In this document: positions 49,953 through 62,562 of the stretch, one piece after another | Layout: every line of letters starts with the position of its first letter | Position numbering within the stretch: position 1 is the first letter of the stretch | NCBI RefSeq assembly: GCF_050003625.1 | Contig: NC_134398.1 | Coordinates: forward strand, 73,151,635 to 73,215,634 | Length of the DNA stretch: 64,000 nt | Source of the DNA: Haematobia irritans | Taxonomy: Eukaryota > Arthropoda > Insecta > Diptera > Muscidae | Direction: 5' to 3' | The notes under the pieces: generated by a model | The model's database searches: none | Told to the model about the DNA's origin: nothing | Seen by the model: the letters and a program-made list of their open reading frames with translations, nothing else | Translations under genes and position numbers: made by a program

Positions 49953-52900
49953 CCCTCAAAAATCGCGTCTTTAACAAATGCTCCCGTACAAATTCTGCTT
50001 CAATCATTTCGTTCAATCAGATCTCGTTAAAACAACCTATTGTTTGTATCGTGCATATAGTATACACATATAGATTCCGGACAGATTTATTTTCGACATT
50101 CGTCCAGATTACAGAATTGTCCGGACAACAGTACAAAGAAATCGAAAGTATCTAGATTGGTTTTACATATATACATTAAAAGACATATGTATATGCATTT
50201 CAATATTTTGGTTTAATAAGACTGACTTAATCATGTCTTTAAAAAAATCGTGGGCATATTCGTTTTCGTCAAACTGACCAATGGGCAGTTTCGGAATATG
50301 TTAACTTAGCAGAGGGATTCAGAGTTGTAAGGGTGTGAAGTTAAAGTTGTTTTCTAAAGTTGTTTTAGCGAAGACACAAACCATTTTTTTATCTTTTTTA
50401 CATTTTCGTTTTTGTTGCGAATTTAAGACTTTTTTGCAAGATGACCTACGCCTCTGGCATTTGGGAGAGAGGATTCTCCTAGCTTGGGGCTAATGTGCTA
50501 TACCCATTTTCGCCTTTTAACTCTTCTTAGAAATGCCCGAAAATCGACCCACAAAATTGATCTAAATATAATTGACCCCCCTCAGACTTAAAGCCCAGTT
50601 ACGCTCATGGAATCAAATTTGCTTAAAAACTATGCCCCAGAACGGTTTTTTAGTTATTAGAATTTACACGAATGTGCCCCCCCTTTATCTCATTAACTAA
50701 ATGACCTATGCCTCTGCCCTCTTTGCGGGGGAGTTCTCCTATCTCCGAGCTAATGCCCTATACCCACTTTTGCTTTTTAACTCTTCCTAGAAATGCCCGA
50801 AAAAGTCCAATGAATGTAAAATCCATCTTTCCATATTTTTTGGAATTGCATCTATATTACTCTAAATAACTTTTTGCTCAAAATTATGTTAAGTATACAC
50901 GCATTTTCGTTCAGAAAATGTGTAATGAAGCAAAATGTATTTAATTTGTTGCAAAAAAGTCTTAAATTCGCAACAAAACTGAAAATGTAAAAAATATATT
51001 AAAATGGTTTGTGTCTTCGCTAAAACAACTTTAGAAAACAACTTTAACATCACACCCTTAATAATATTTATGGCCACGCATGTGAACCACATTACTGCGT
51101 TATCAGCCACGACTATACATGTAATGTATTTTCATTTTATTATGCCATAAACATTATCTATCCTAAGTACACATATCGCAGATAGTGCATGTTTAGAAAT
51201 CTAAACAGGAAGCATTTTCATCGCAAAAATGTTATATGCTTGGAAGAAATACCTCCCAAACAATATTGTGCTCAAAATTTTTTTTTCTTTCTAATTGCAT
51301 ATTCCCTCATATCTTTCTCACTTCCACGAGTTTTTTTAGTTCATAGCGCCTTTTCTGTAATACAAACAATGTTGAAGAAATTATTGCATTTTATAAATTT
51401 GTTAAATTTTGCCTTTCGCCTGAACGGAGAATCGAACAGAGGGCTATACAGTCTGTAAGCCAACACAATATCCACTGGTCTACTTATCTTTTATTGTCAT
51501 CATTAGACAATTATCGTCATAAGTTATATTTATACAGCATAGTTTGTGGCGCCCAAGAGTCGATGCAAACAAAACATTATTTAACATAAACATACATTTG
51601 TTGGCCACGTGGAGCAATGGTTAGCATGTCCGCCTTGCATGCAAAGGGTCGTGGGTTCAAATCCCTGCTCCGACCGAACACCAATTTTTTTACATTTATT
51701 TTTACATATATTCCAAAAATTCCGAAGATGTCCGACATTGCATATTACTATATTAAAATGTTACAATGAACCTTCGCTATGGGTTATTAAAGATTTAGAG
51801 TTAGAAAAGAACAGTCCTGATATAAATAAAATGGACTTTTGCATAAAATATTATTTTTTATTATTTATTGCAAAAATAACAATTTTGTACCAAAAAATGT
51901 TTTGGTACAAAAGTTCGAAATTTTCGAAGAAATTCAAAAACTCTAACAAAAGAAGAACGTGAAGTTGAGTATAAACATAAATACTTTTAAAATAGAGTCA
52001 TACATTTATTTAGGCGTGAACTATTTATTACTAGCATTTAACTCAATTTTAAATGCATTGAAACTTTATAGTATTTAGATAAATACAACAAGACAAATAA
52101 ATATGAATTTTTATTAACGAATAATTTTGTACTTAATTTCATTTTTACCCTTAAGGCTGGTATAAAGTTGACATTATTGCTGTAAAATGGCCATGGTTTC
52201 ACGTTTTCTTTCATAATTCATTTTAAAGAAAATAAACTTTTTCAATTGTTGCTTTGGATCATTCCCTACCAAGTTATAATACAATTTGCCCAAAAAGTAA
52301 TGTTGTTCTGCTTTTAGAGATTTGAGTTTTTCCGCTAAAATGAAAAATAATTTTTGGCGGCAAAACTCGAACTTAATGCCCGCTTTTATAGTCGAGAGTG
52401 TCCGTCAACTCCTCTTGGACTACTTATTAATAAAGAGGAACTAAACTTATGTTTTATATATTTTACTATTTAATATTTCACTGTTTCCCCCTTTTTTCAT
52501 TTCACTGTCCTAACTCTAAAAAGAGTATAACACCCTTCGTTATTTTTTATGAAGATCCCTTTGTAATTTTTATATAATTTCCACTGTTCTTTTTAATTTC
52601 CTTTGTCTGAATATTTTGACTTACTTGTCGTACGTTCCGATTTCTTTTGACGAACCAGGAAAAATTGTGAATTGTGCACATACATAAAATGCTACTCTCA
52701 AGGCAAAAATACATGCTGTTTTTTTCAAATGTCTATTCTCTTGGTTCCCAATGTCTATTCTCTTTACTCCGAATACTCATTGTAATTTTCAAATTATATA
52801 AAATTTAGACTTAAGAATATCATATTTTTGGTGAAGACTTATAAACACGCCAAGCGCATAGCTAAAAGAAATTAACTCATGAAACAACATACAAGCAGTT

Positions 52901-53250
52901 TCACAGAAATTGCTCTCTTTTTATTCTTTCACTGTGTTATGTTGATATCTTTCGTCAACCCTCCCGGTTTCATCTCTGATTCTTTCTCTCTCTCTCTTTC
53001 GCTCTCTGAATAAAATATCACAACATATATATGTTTACTCGAAATTTGTAAATTTATATATATTTACATTCACACATATTATTTTTACGAAACATTCATG
53101 ACCCAACCATAATATATTCTAACATATTAACGTATGTGTCCCAAACATTTAATGATAGTTTAGGAGCATTACATCTTTGCAATTAAATATATTGTGTTTT
53201 AAAAATTTTGCCCGTAACACATTTTGTTTATATCGGAACATATGAAACAC
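49953..53250 (-). mobile_element. E-family element E4, interrupted
   Basis: CACCCTCAAAAATCGCGTCT after TA opens the element. E sequence resumes about 51180 and continues to about 53250, where the left terminus is lost (CATATGAAACACATATT). tRNA-like modules: 51418-51489 (minus) and 51603-51676 (plus). A long-TIR MITE and unrelated DNA occupy 50040-51180. Confidence 0.75.
50329..51060. mobile_element. MITE with ~110-bp inverted repeats and internal direct repeats
   Basis: The arms 50329-50440 and 50949-51060 are inverted copies (AAGGGTGTGAAGTTAAAGTT against its mirror). Between them a ~100-bp segment is directly repeated (about 50441-50533 and 50698-50800, sharing CTATACCCA and AGAAATGCCCGAAAA). 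No target duplication is evident. No ORF. Confidence 0.75.
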
Positions 53251-53254
53251 ATAT

Positions 53255-53575
53255 TAGTGCAGGTATTTATTCTGCCTTTACTTATCTAACTAAACCATAT
53301 ATGGACTAACATACAATTTAGAAAACATTGTTAAGGATATTTAATATACCTTGCCATCGGTAACTGTTATCACAACCCATCGGTAACTGTTACCACAACC
53401 CAAGGACGTTTAATATACCTTGCCATCGATAACTGTTACCACAACCCAAGTAATTCGATTGTGGACGCCAGTCTTTAGTAGAACTTTCTACGTAATTCAT
53501 GGTGGAGGATATATAATATTCGGCCTGGCCTAATTTACGGTCGTACATACTTGTTTGACAATTGCATATAACGTA
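53255..53575 (+). mobile_element. Helentron-like 3' end fragment
   Basis: A ACCTTGCCATCG...AACTGTTACCACAACCCA unit is repeated about 60 bp apart, and the end reads GGTGGAGGATATATAATATT, TTCGGCCTGGCC and ACATACTTGTTTG, as for a Helentron-type 3' end. Confidence 0.5.
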
Positions 53576-53779
53576 CGCGCGCATAACTGGACCAACTTTT
53601 TAATTGGAAATATTTTGGTGATATTTTTTCTTTTTCAGAAAAAAAAAAACAAAGAATTTTTCTTTTTCAGAAAAAACAAAGAATTTTTATTCAATTAAAA
53701 AATGTTTTATAAGAATTTATGACCGTGCGTTTCAATTTTGATTCTATTATAGTTGTTCCAACAGGGCGTTTTGTTAGAA

Positions 53780-54987
53780 ACAAGTAAGTAAAGTAGAAAG
53801 TCGGGCGGTACCGACTTTATATATTATACATTTGTGTTACCATCTCAACTCCTTCAAATTTGTTGGGAGTTATTATGAAGGTTTATATTCCCATATACAA
53901 ATATATATCTTAACCGATTTGGAGACAATTCTTTGTACTTCTAAAAAATCTCTAGAATTAAAAAAAACCCGCTAACGTCCTGGGATGAAACACAATGTTA
54001 GTAAAAAAGTATGGGATATATAAAGCTAGAGAAATTTTATTGCAATTGTACAAAATACATACATATTCGAGATATAGGACAATTTGAGTAATATTTACAA
54101 TTTTTGCTACTTAGCAGTGGCGATTTTTGGTTAGATCTCGCCGAAATGTCAAATGTGGGTTATGATATATTATTTAAATATATTCTCTGTGGAAACTATT
54201 AAGTCAATTGGAGGAAAATCCTATTTAAAATGGGTCTAAAATATGAAACTTTATATCATATTTCCCCCAACTCTGGCGTACATATATATGGGAGTTATAT
54301 CTCAATCTAAATGAATTTTGATAAATTTGACATGGATAGTAATAGAAATTCTGCTATCTCTGCAAAATTTCACGTAAATGGGGGTATAACTGTGGGCTCC
54401 GTGGTCATATGAGTGTAAATCAGGCAAAGATATATATGGGAGCTAAATCTGATTTCAACCAAATTTGCCACGATACCAATAAACGTACTCCTTGTGCAAA
54501 ATTCAAATCAGGGCAAAACTCTGACTTTTGAGGCCATATAAGTGCAAATCGGACCTAAGAAATATATGAGAACTATATCTAAATCTGGACCGATTTGGCT
54601 GATATTTTGCATATTTTACGAGATCTCCCAAATATTTGGCTCTGTGAAATTTTCAGAATATACGTTGATAAGTAAGTCAATTATAACCGGTGATAAATAT
54701 ATGTGGCAGCTATATCTAAATCTGAACCGATTTTTTTTCAAAATCAATAGCGATTATCTTTAAGCCAAAGTAAAACTCTGTGCCAAATTTGAGGACGATC
54801 GGGCATAAACTGCGATCTGCATTTTGCACACAAAATTATATATACAGTCGGACGAACATCGCCGAATCGACTCAGAATTTAATTCTAAGGAATACTAAAC
54901 GATGGGTCTCACACTTTTCCCTCTTGGCGTTACATACAATTGCACAAATTTATTATACCCTGCAATACAGTAGTGGTGAAGTATATA
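53780..54987 (-). mobile_element. Helentron (DINE-1-like) element D7
   Basis: ACAAGTAAGTAAAGTAGAAA with hairpin AGTCGGGCGGTACCGACT at left and the 5' palindrome remnant ACAGTAGTGGTGAAG at right. More decayed than D3 or D5. Confidence 0.75.
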
Positions 54988-55138
54988 AAAATGGAACAAT
55001 TGGTAATATTTCATATAAAATACTGTGATGAAAATTTTCGGGAAACTTCCGCACTTAATTCCCGAGAAAGTGAGCGCGAAAGTGTGATGGTATCTTGTTC
55101 CCAGTAACAACACTAATCGAAATTTTTGGAAATTTCTA

Positions 55139-55980
55139 TTATTTTATTGAACTAGATTCAACTTTCCGGCCGCCTTGCAGAATTGCAACTTTAATATTGA
55201 TGAGCCCCAGAAATTGTCCATCCAAAGATGGTGCTTTGCGCAATCGGCATATTGGACGAAGTCTGAATAAGTCCAGCTCGAAAACTTTAGGGAGCTGATT
55301 GTTGCCGACTAGCATTTCAATATCCTTGGGTTTATAGTAGCGAGGGTATGCCAGATCGATAGTACACATCGGTAGTGCGGTGGGGAAACTCGATTGAATA
55401 CGACAAGTCATCTGTATTTTTTATCAACGGGTCATGGTTGGATTTTAGATTCACAGTACAATACTCTTTGTGGTGTGAAGGCGTAGTCGATCGACCAATG
55501 ATGGAAGAGCCAAAGTTTCAGCCAGACCTGAGCTTAAAAGTAAACGTACCTTCGCCGGACCCTTCGAGGTTACCACACGCGCCAACGCCGTTGGCAATAA
55601 AACATGCGTTTTCAGTTCGTTGAAATGAGAATGTTGGCGGCGGTTGAGCAGTGATTCGTTATGGCGTGATTGGCGGTCGTTGCTTCGAGTGGAGTTTTCG
55701 AAAGGTTTATGTTTAGTATGTTGGTTTCGTTTATGTGAAGAAGCTGGAGTCGGTTGTTTGTCCACGTGTACCAAAGTGTGGTGTCTATTCTGGCATACAA
55801 GACACCTTCCTCTTGACCTACACCATTCACGAGTATGACCGGTGCACAGGCAATTAAAACAAAACCTTTAGTACGAATCAATTCACGTCTCTCGGGTACT
55901 GGCATTCCTAAGAATCTGAGACAAAACCTCAAGAAGTGCCTTTCTTGGCAAATGCGACATTTTGGTGAGCTAGATGTGTA
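55139..55980 (-). pseudogene. BEL/Pao fragment: zinc-knuckle gag and DUF1758-like protease
   Basis: On the minus strand the frames give a Cys-rich knuckle-like segment (HFLRFCLRFLGM, PERRELIRTKG), then VLLPTALARVV...KVRLLLSSGLAETLALPSLV, the protease region with its usual DSG replaced by SSG, and TIDLAYPRYYKPKDIEMLVG. Order and motifs match gag-protease parts of BEL/Pao elements. Frame changes near 55775 and 55440 show decay, and the altered catalytic Asp would abolish protease activity. It is separate from the larger BEL copy to its right. Confidence 0.75.
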
Positions 55981-55999
55981 GCTAAAATACGTTAGACTT

Positions 56000-56232
56000 A
56001 CACAGTCTCACACAAGTTTACATACGGTTAAAGAATTTATATTTTCATTAAATTATCAAATTTTAAAAAATATGCATATATATCATTTCGTTTTAGTAAA
56101 TTAAATTGAAAATCAAAGTAATTGTTAATTTTCAAGAAGATTTTATTGATATGGATTATAAACAACAACAAGAAACATGTTTAGTTAGGAGGTAAAAAAC
56201 TCAGGGGTATGTAAACTTATGTGAGACTGTGT
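56000..56232. mobile_element. Tc1-like MITE, about 233 bp
   Basis: The ends CACAGTCTCACACAAGTTTA and, read inward, CACAGTCTCACATAAGTTTA are inverted repeats of about 28 bp, with TA on both sides. Interior is AT-rich. Confidence 0.85.
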
Positions 56233-56350
56233 ATTTAATGTGTGAATGGATAAAACAGAAAACTATGCAGTGGGCAGTATACACAATTTAACTAGTGGAC
56301 GAATTACAGTACATTTTTTCGTTCGAATTTCCGCAACACAAATTTTAGAA

Positions 56351-59300
56351 TCAGTAACAAAAAAACACTTTTATCACTCTACCTAAACACGATTCAATTG
56401 GTGGAAGATTGTCTTCTTTTACAATAACAAAGTCATTTTCTTTCAAATTTTTCTGCGCAGTCTTCTTTTTTAGGCGCTGCCAGCGATTTATAGGGTTTAA
56501 ATTGTCGGAATATTCCTCAGGTACTGCGATTAGAGCAGATCCTCGCAATAAATGACCAGGCGTGAGTGGGCTCAGTTCTAATGGATCCTCACTGATATGT
56601 GAAAGAGGTCGAGAATCAAAGATACTCTCGATGCGAACAAGTAATGTGGAGAATTCCTCGAAATTAAATTTCAAATTACAAGCTACTTTCCGCAAATGAC
56701 TTTTCATGCTCTTCACTGCCGACTCCCACAATCCTCCCATATGTGGTACGTGAGGTGGAATGAAGTGCTAGGAAAATCCGTGCAGATTATACTTTTCGGA
56801 TACCGACTTCTGGACATTTTTCAAAAATATCTTGTATTCTGCGGCCAGTGCTCTACGTACTTGCACCAACGAAATGGTGCCATTATCAGAAAACATTTTG
56901 CTGGGGAATCCTCTACGCCATACAAATCGATTAAAAGTAGAAAGGAAAGTCTTCGTTGTAAGTTCTGAACAGGCCTCCAGGTGAACAGCGCGAGTTGACA
57001 TACACACGGAAATAGCCGCATATCCCTTTTGTAATTTGGCGTTTCTAAGTCGCGAGGTTTTTATTTCAAAAGGGCCCGCGAAATCAACTCCAGTATGTGT
57101 AAAGGGCAAAGAAAATGTGCAAGAAAATGGCAATGAAGACATTATTTGTGTGTGAATTCTACTTTTAAATATATTACAGGTGAGACAGTTTCTTATTAAA
57201 ATTTTCAAACGTTTGACGTAAAACTCTTGGCGAATGGCTCGTAACATCACTGGATGTTCAGAATGTAGTAACAGTTTATGAGTATAGTCGACAAGTAGTT
57301 TGCAAAATCGTGACTTCTCAGGTAGGATTATCGGATATCGTTCGTTATAACTTAGATCAGCATTAGATAAACGACCATTCACTCGTAATAATCCGTTATC
57401 ATCAAGTTTCGGATTCAGTGCAAGTAATCTACTTTTAGAATTAATGGGTATGTGATTTTCAATGACATTATATTCAGTTGCATAATATTTGCGTTGAGCT
57501 TGTCGTATCAGATTACCTTCACAAATTTTATTTCTTCCTTTGTAATAAAATCAGTATGCATTTCTGGAACCCTTATCTTCCTACATTTTCTTACAAATCT
57601 ATACATATAGCATAACACGCGTAGCGCTCGATCAAAAGATGAAAATCGATCTAGCATATCTTCAATCTGAGTGTCAGTATGAAAAGTGACGATGTTCCGT
57701 TCAAGGCTAGGTTCTATAAATGTGACAGATTTAGGCCATAATTCAGAGGGACTGGTCAGCCATTTTGGACCGTGCCACCATAATGAGTTATCATTCAATT
57801 CTAATGCTGTGCAACCACGAGTACCGATATCCGCGGGATTTTCGTTAGATGAGACATGTCTCCAGGTAGCATTTCCAACATTTTCAAGTGAAAAGGTGGT
57901 TTGACCAGCCATGCTAAAGTAATAGTAGAATCAGTCCACAGATAAATATCAGAAACAGTGAGGCTCAAATTCTTACAGAGAGTTTTCAAAAGTTTAGCTC
58001 CAGTGCGGCTCCACATAGCTCCAATCTAGGCAAGTTTACAGTTTTCAAGGCAGCCACTTTGCTTGTTGATACAAGTAAATTTGATGTAACAGTATTTTCG
58101 GACGATTTGGTACAGATTTAAAGACATGTGTAGTACGCCTTTTCTGACGCGTCTCAAAATCCGTGTATTTGTATTTGATTTCCAGGCGAAGTTTAACCAG
58201 CTCGGAATCTTGATATTTTCCATGTTCGGAAGATTTGATATAAAAAAAGTTATATTTTTCGAACGAATGCGGTTTAACTTCTTCATCCCAGTCAGTCCTA
58301 TCAATCCAGAGTTGTTGCAAAAGTACTTTAGCTACGACAATGATCGTCGCCAACCAGCCAGATGGGTCAAATATCTTTGCAATAATCGACGATGCTGTAG
58401 GACGCGTCGCTTTTCCATCTTCACTCAGTTGCAGTAAAGTTCTGATTGCTAGGAATGGAGCACAGTTTTCCCCAAAAATTAAAGTTTTTAAGCAATAGTC
58501 TTGAACCAATTCAGTTTTGGAATTTCGGAAAAGATTTCGCTGATATTGCCTATAATCCTCATGAACATATATTTGACGATACATTTTTTGAATGTCGCCA
58601 TTAAAAACATATCGATGGAACCGTCAACGTAGTATTACACTCATCAGATCATTTTGCAGTATTGGCCCAGTATGCAAGATATCATTTAAAGAAAATCAAG
58701 ACGACGATTTTGTCGATTAAAAAAAACTCTGACAGTGGTACAAGTGCGTTCTGGTTTCACTACAGCGTGATGAGGAAGTTAATAGGAACTATAACCTGTT
58801 TTGTTGCAGATTTCCAACGAGCTACAAGGTTCCATATGGTCGAAATCCAAGTATTCAGAGAGAACTTTTGAGTATTCAAGATCTGGCGATTTTTTAAAGT
58901 GTTTTCCAAATGAAAAAAATGGCCCATTGCTGCTCGTCTTGACGAGCCAAGAGCTACATTGGGAGGAAGATCATGTCCAAATGGTAAGCGAACAACATAT
59001 TTCAGGTTGTCGAATAGTACTTTCTTTTATTTAGTTTTCGCACCAAAGGTCATTGTCAGATAGAGGTTTAATTGAAGTAACTACTTCAAGTTCCCAGAAT
59101 TTTTACAACTCCTAATTCAAAGTATCAGAACTAGTTACAAAAGATGCAAATGTTGAAACCGACAGAGCTCTTGGCAGACCACTCAAAATCCACCCAAACT
59201 CAGTTTCTTGTGCTAAGAGATTCCCAGACACATTTTGGTGAACACCAGACTTCAAAATAAATGGAAGAATATCACTTCCCAGTAACGTATCAATCAGCTA

Positions 59301-60121
59301 ATTGCTAATTGCAAGTTTTTCAATTTTGACCTATCAGAAATGCGAGTAGAGTAAGTCGGCATTAGATGATTCATACTTTATATAACAATTGCCGTCGCCT
59401 TCAATTTAAAATCAGACTTTCGAGATTTCAATGTTATACCGCAAATTTTTGAAGAGTTTTCTAAAACTGTATCTCCAAGGCCTGAGATCGTCGTAAACGC
59501 TTTTCTTGTCGGTATGGAATATCTATTCGCCACTCTGCTCGAAATGAACGATTCCTGGGATCCCTGGTCAATGAAAACCAAAATTGTAAAATTTGTTCCA
59601 AATCGATTTCTAGCGTTGCCAGATTCATTTTTGGCAGTGTCTGTCACTTTGACAGTTTTGAGCAATATGTCCGTAGGACAAACAGTTTTCACATATTTTA
59701 TTCGTACTAACAAACTTTCACCTTTCAGAAATAGTCCAAGACTTGAATTTAATACATGCTCCTAAAGCATGATTTTGTTTACAGGGTTTGAAACTATTTT
59801 CGGACTTTGTATGGTAACTTTGGGTTTTTGATGATTTTGCGCTGAACCAGAAGGTTTCCTAATGTCTGAAATCGATTCCAACATGTTCAGCCTTCTAGAT
59901 ATAAATTCATCTAATTGTTCCCAGGATTGCATTTGTTTGTGATCTTGAGGAGAATTTTCCCAAGCGGACAAAGTTTCGTCAGGTAATTTCGAAGACACAC
60001 AAAATATCAGAATAGGATCCCAGGAAATCACAGAAATGTTATAAGTCTTGAGAACTGAAATGCAATTATTTACAGTGTATTGTAAGTTCCTCAATGCCTT
60101 TTCAGTACCTACTCGCTCCAT
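56351..60121 (-). pseudogene. BEL/Pao retrotransposon pol and gag, decayed
   Basis: In order on the minus strand: gag-like DUF1759 part (60121-59762; SWDPILIFCVSSKLP, TLSAWEN), protease (59713-59378; FIDQGSQESFIS), reverse transcriptase pieces (LPHHAVVKPE near 58770; 58584-58045 with AKIFDPSGWLA), RNase H (DIYLWTDSTITLAW, WRHVSSNENPADIGTRG), and integrase (57382-56351; HTGVDFAGPFEI, MFSDNGT, PLTPGHLLRGS). Many frameshifts and stops separate the pieces. LTRs could not be recognised. The order matches BEL/Pao and differs from Copia. Confidence 0.85.
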
Positions 60122-60868
60122 TTCAAAACTGAGGCAATTTCAAGGAAAATCCAGTTTCTTCGGGTGATTTCGACTCAGTTCTCACGGCAGGTTGCGATGA
60201 CTTATCCAGATTCTTTTTTCTATTTCAATTAGATCTAGCATGACCGCTTTGAACTTTTTGTACGCCCTAATGATTCATTGAACTTGGAATGAATCGATTA
60301 TTGATCACTTCTACTTGAAAGTTTATGTTCAGATATATCTATGGCAGCGAAATTGGCTCAATACGTGACCACTTGGTCAGAAAAAAATATAAATTTCTAA
60401 GAAGCCATGTTTTATGGTGACTATAAGTTTCAGTTCAATGTAAAGAAAACACAGACAAATGGATTCCTGCTCTAAATATATTCAGCTTTGATTTCGCACA
60501 AAAAATACAGCAGAAGTCAAGTAAATATAAAGTCAGAATTATGTTCGTTTCAAATATTTCAAGATAGATTTGATTTCTCACGACAGAAGTCCTGCAAATA
60601 TAAAGTATCAATCAGTTTTAGCTCAACGAGAGCAATATCAAGAGAGTTAAAATTTTCCATTGTTTTTATATAAAATTAAACTAGTTTCTTTATTATAAGT
60701 GAATGCTTGAAGTCTGATATTTACGAAATAAAGTTGTGGTTGAACTTATGATTTAAGTTTCTAAAATTATGTTTACTTTAATAATTAAAACTGCCTTACA
60801 ATTTTGTTTAGTCTGATTTTTAGTCAATTTAATTAAAAAATAGTAATTGATAGTAAAAATATTTTTTC
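60122..60868. other. unassigned DNA, possibly BEL 5' leader/LTR
   Basis: Lies upstream of BEL gag on the minus strand, so a leader or LTR is expected, but no repeat of it was found near 56240-56350. No gene seen. Confidence 0.35.
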
Positions 60869-61548
60869 TTAGCCTAGCACAAAAAGCGCGGTATAAACAG
60901 AAAAAAGTGAAGTGTTTTGGAAACTTCCATCTCTGTTATGAACACATGTTAAATTTTGTTTCGATCTCGCAACTCCTTCGTATTGAAACAGGCGTTTCAA
61001 AAAGACGCATCCGCAATTTTTTTACAATGGAAAAATTAGAAATGTGTGCTGTCATTAAATATTTACATAAAAAAGGTTTATCGGGACAAGAAATTCATAA
61101 TGATATGGTGAATGTGTTAGGTGAAAGTGCTCGTTCATATGCAACACAAAAAAAAGTTCATATAAAACAGAAAAAAGTGAAGTGTTTTGGAAACTTCCAT
61201 CTCTGTTATGAACACATGTTAAATTTTGTTTCGATCTCGCAACTCCTTCGTATTGAAACAGGCGTTTCAAAAAGACGCATCCGCAATTTTTTTACAATGG
61301 AAAAATTAGAAATGTGTGCTGTCATTAAATATTTACATAAAAAAGGTTTATCGGGACAAGAAATTCATAATGATATGGTGAATGTGTTAGGTGAAAGTGC
61401 TCGTTCATATGCAACAGTAGAAAATTGGGTTGCTGAATTTAAACGTGGTCGTACAAGCATTGAAGATGAACCACGTAGTGGAAGTCCAAAAACAGCAACA
61501 ACAACAGAAATTGTGGCCAAAGTGCAAGATATGGTATTAAATGATCTA
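60869..61548 (+). mobile_element. mariner 5' fragment with tandem duplication
   Basis: The inner part of the mariner terminus (TTAGCCTAGCAC) and the N-terminal transposase (MEKLEMCAVIKYLHKKG) are present. About 252 bp (60895-61146) is repeated at 61165-61416, apparently without change, giving two MEKLEMC starts (61027, 61297). It ends near AATGATCTACGA, before the catalytic domain. The frame reads on into LINE sequence by chance. Confidence 0.85.
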
Positions 61549-62562
61549 CGATCCATTCATAAAACAGGGAAAGGACCCAACGGACCCGGATAAGGATGAT
61601 CGGAAGTTATCTGGCTGAGAGGAGCTTTTCGGTAAAGATGGAGGACACTAGGTCTGAAAGTAGACTGGTGAGGGGGGGGGGCCCACAGGCTCCCTATTGG
61701 GCCCCGTCCTTTACAATATATACCTCGCTGACATTCCTCAGCCGGAAGGAGATGACAAGATAATGACATATGCGGATGACATCTTCATAGCAGCCACACA
61801 TGCCAGGACCAGGACTGCCCAAAGGAGGTTGGAGCGATACCTCACTGTCCTCTCGGGATATTTTGAGGAATGGAGATTGACGCTCAACATGGAGAAATGC
61901 AGATCAATAATCTTCAATGGTAGGAGGAAGAAGATTTACAGAAATGCAAGGAAGTACATCTCATCTATTAGAATGGGCGACAGCATCATGGAGAACGCAC
62001 GAGGCATGTGGATGAAGTTATAAGAAAGGGCAGAGCGACTTACCACATCCTGTACAAGACTCTTGGCAAGAGAGCAGCTCTTACTAATAAGGTTAAGATG
62101 ACCATCTACAAGCAAGTGGTTCGGCCTGTCATATCATACGCGTTCCCCATTTGGTATACGCTCTCCTCCCATCAGATGGAGAGGATAAGAATATTCGAGA
62201 GAAAGATCTTAGTACGCTGTTTGGGACTGAGTGGCAGAACAGTGAATGGAGAGTATAGAAACCCTTCCAATAGGAAGGTCTATAGGGACAGCGGGATGAC
62301 CCAAATTGACGGCTTCATGGTCAGATTGGCGTTAAACCACCTAGAGAAGTATCCAACTCATCCGAACAGGATGGTGTTGGATTGTGGAATCACAAGGGAT
62401 GAATACTTGAATATTCGTCAATCAGATGGACATCCAGCTCCGATGTGCTTGTTGCACTTTCTGGAAGATGGCGATGTTCTAGACAATGATAACAAGGTAT
62501 TCTATCACCGAAGATACAGGAGTTATGACATTAACAATCCAGTTTATAATATGGCCCAATAA
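61549..62562 (+). pseudogene. jockey-like LINE reverse transcriptase fragment
   Basis: SYLAERSFSVKMED, GSLLGPVLYNIYLADIP and the catalytic YADD (in TYADDIFIAATHA) identify the second half of a non-LTR reverse transcriptase. A frameshift with local deletion near 62000 precedes a frame running from HVDEVIRKGRATYHILY to the C-terminus at 62562 (NKVKMTIYKQVVRPVISYAF). The G run before the PQGS position has altered GVPQ to GGPT. It is 5'-truncated and inactive. No RNase H, in keeping with jockey. Confidence 0.85.

Noticed and set aside
49642..50016. A 124-residue minus-strand gene
   Set aside because: Its N-terminal part lies in the terminus of E4, so the full frame is a chimera; only the inner part could be host-derived.
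60847..61593. A 248-residue fusion protein
   Set aside because: It is a duplicated mariner N-terminus reading by chance into out-of-frame LINE sequence.
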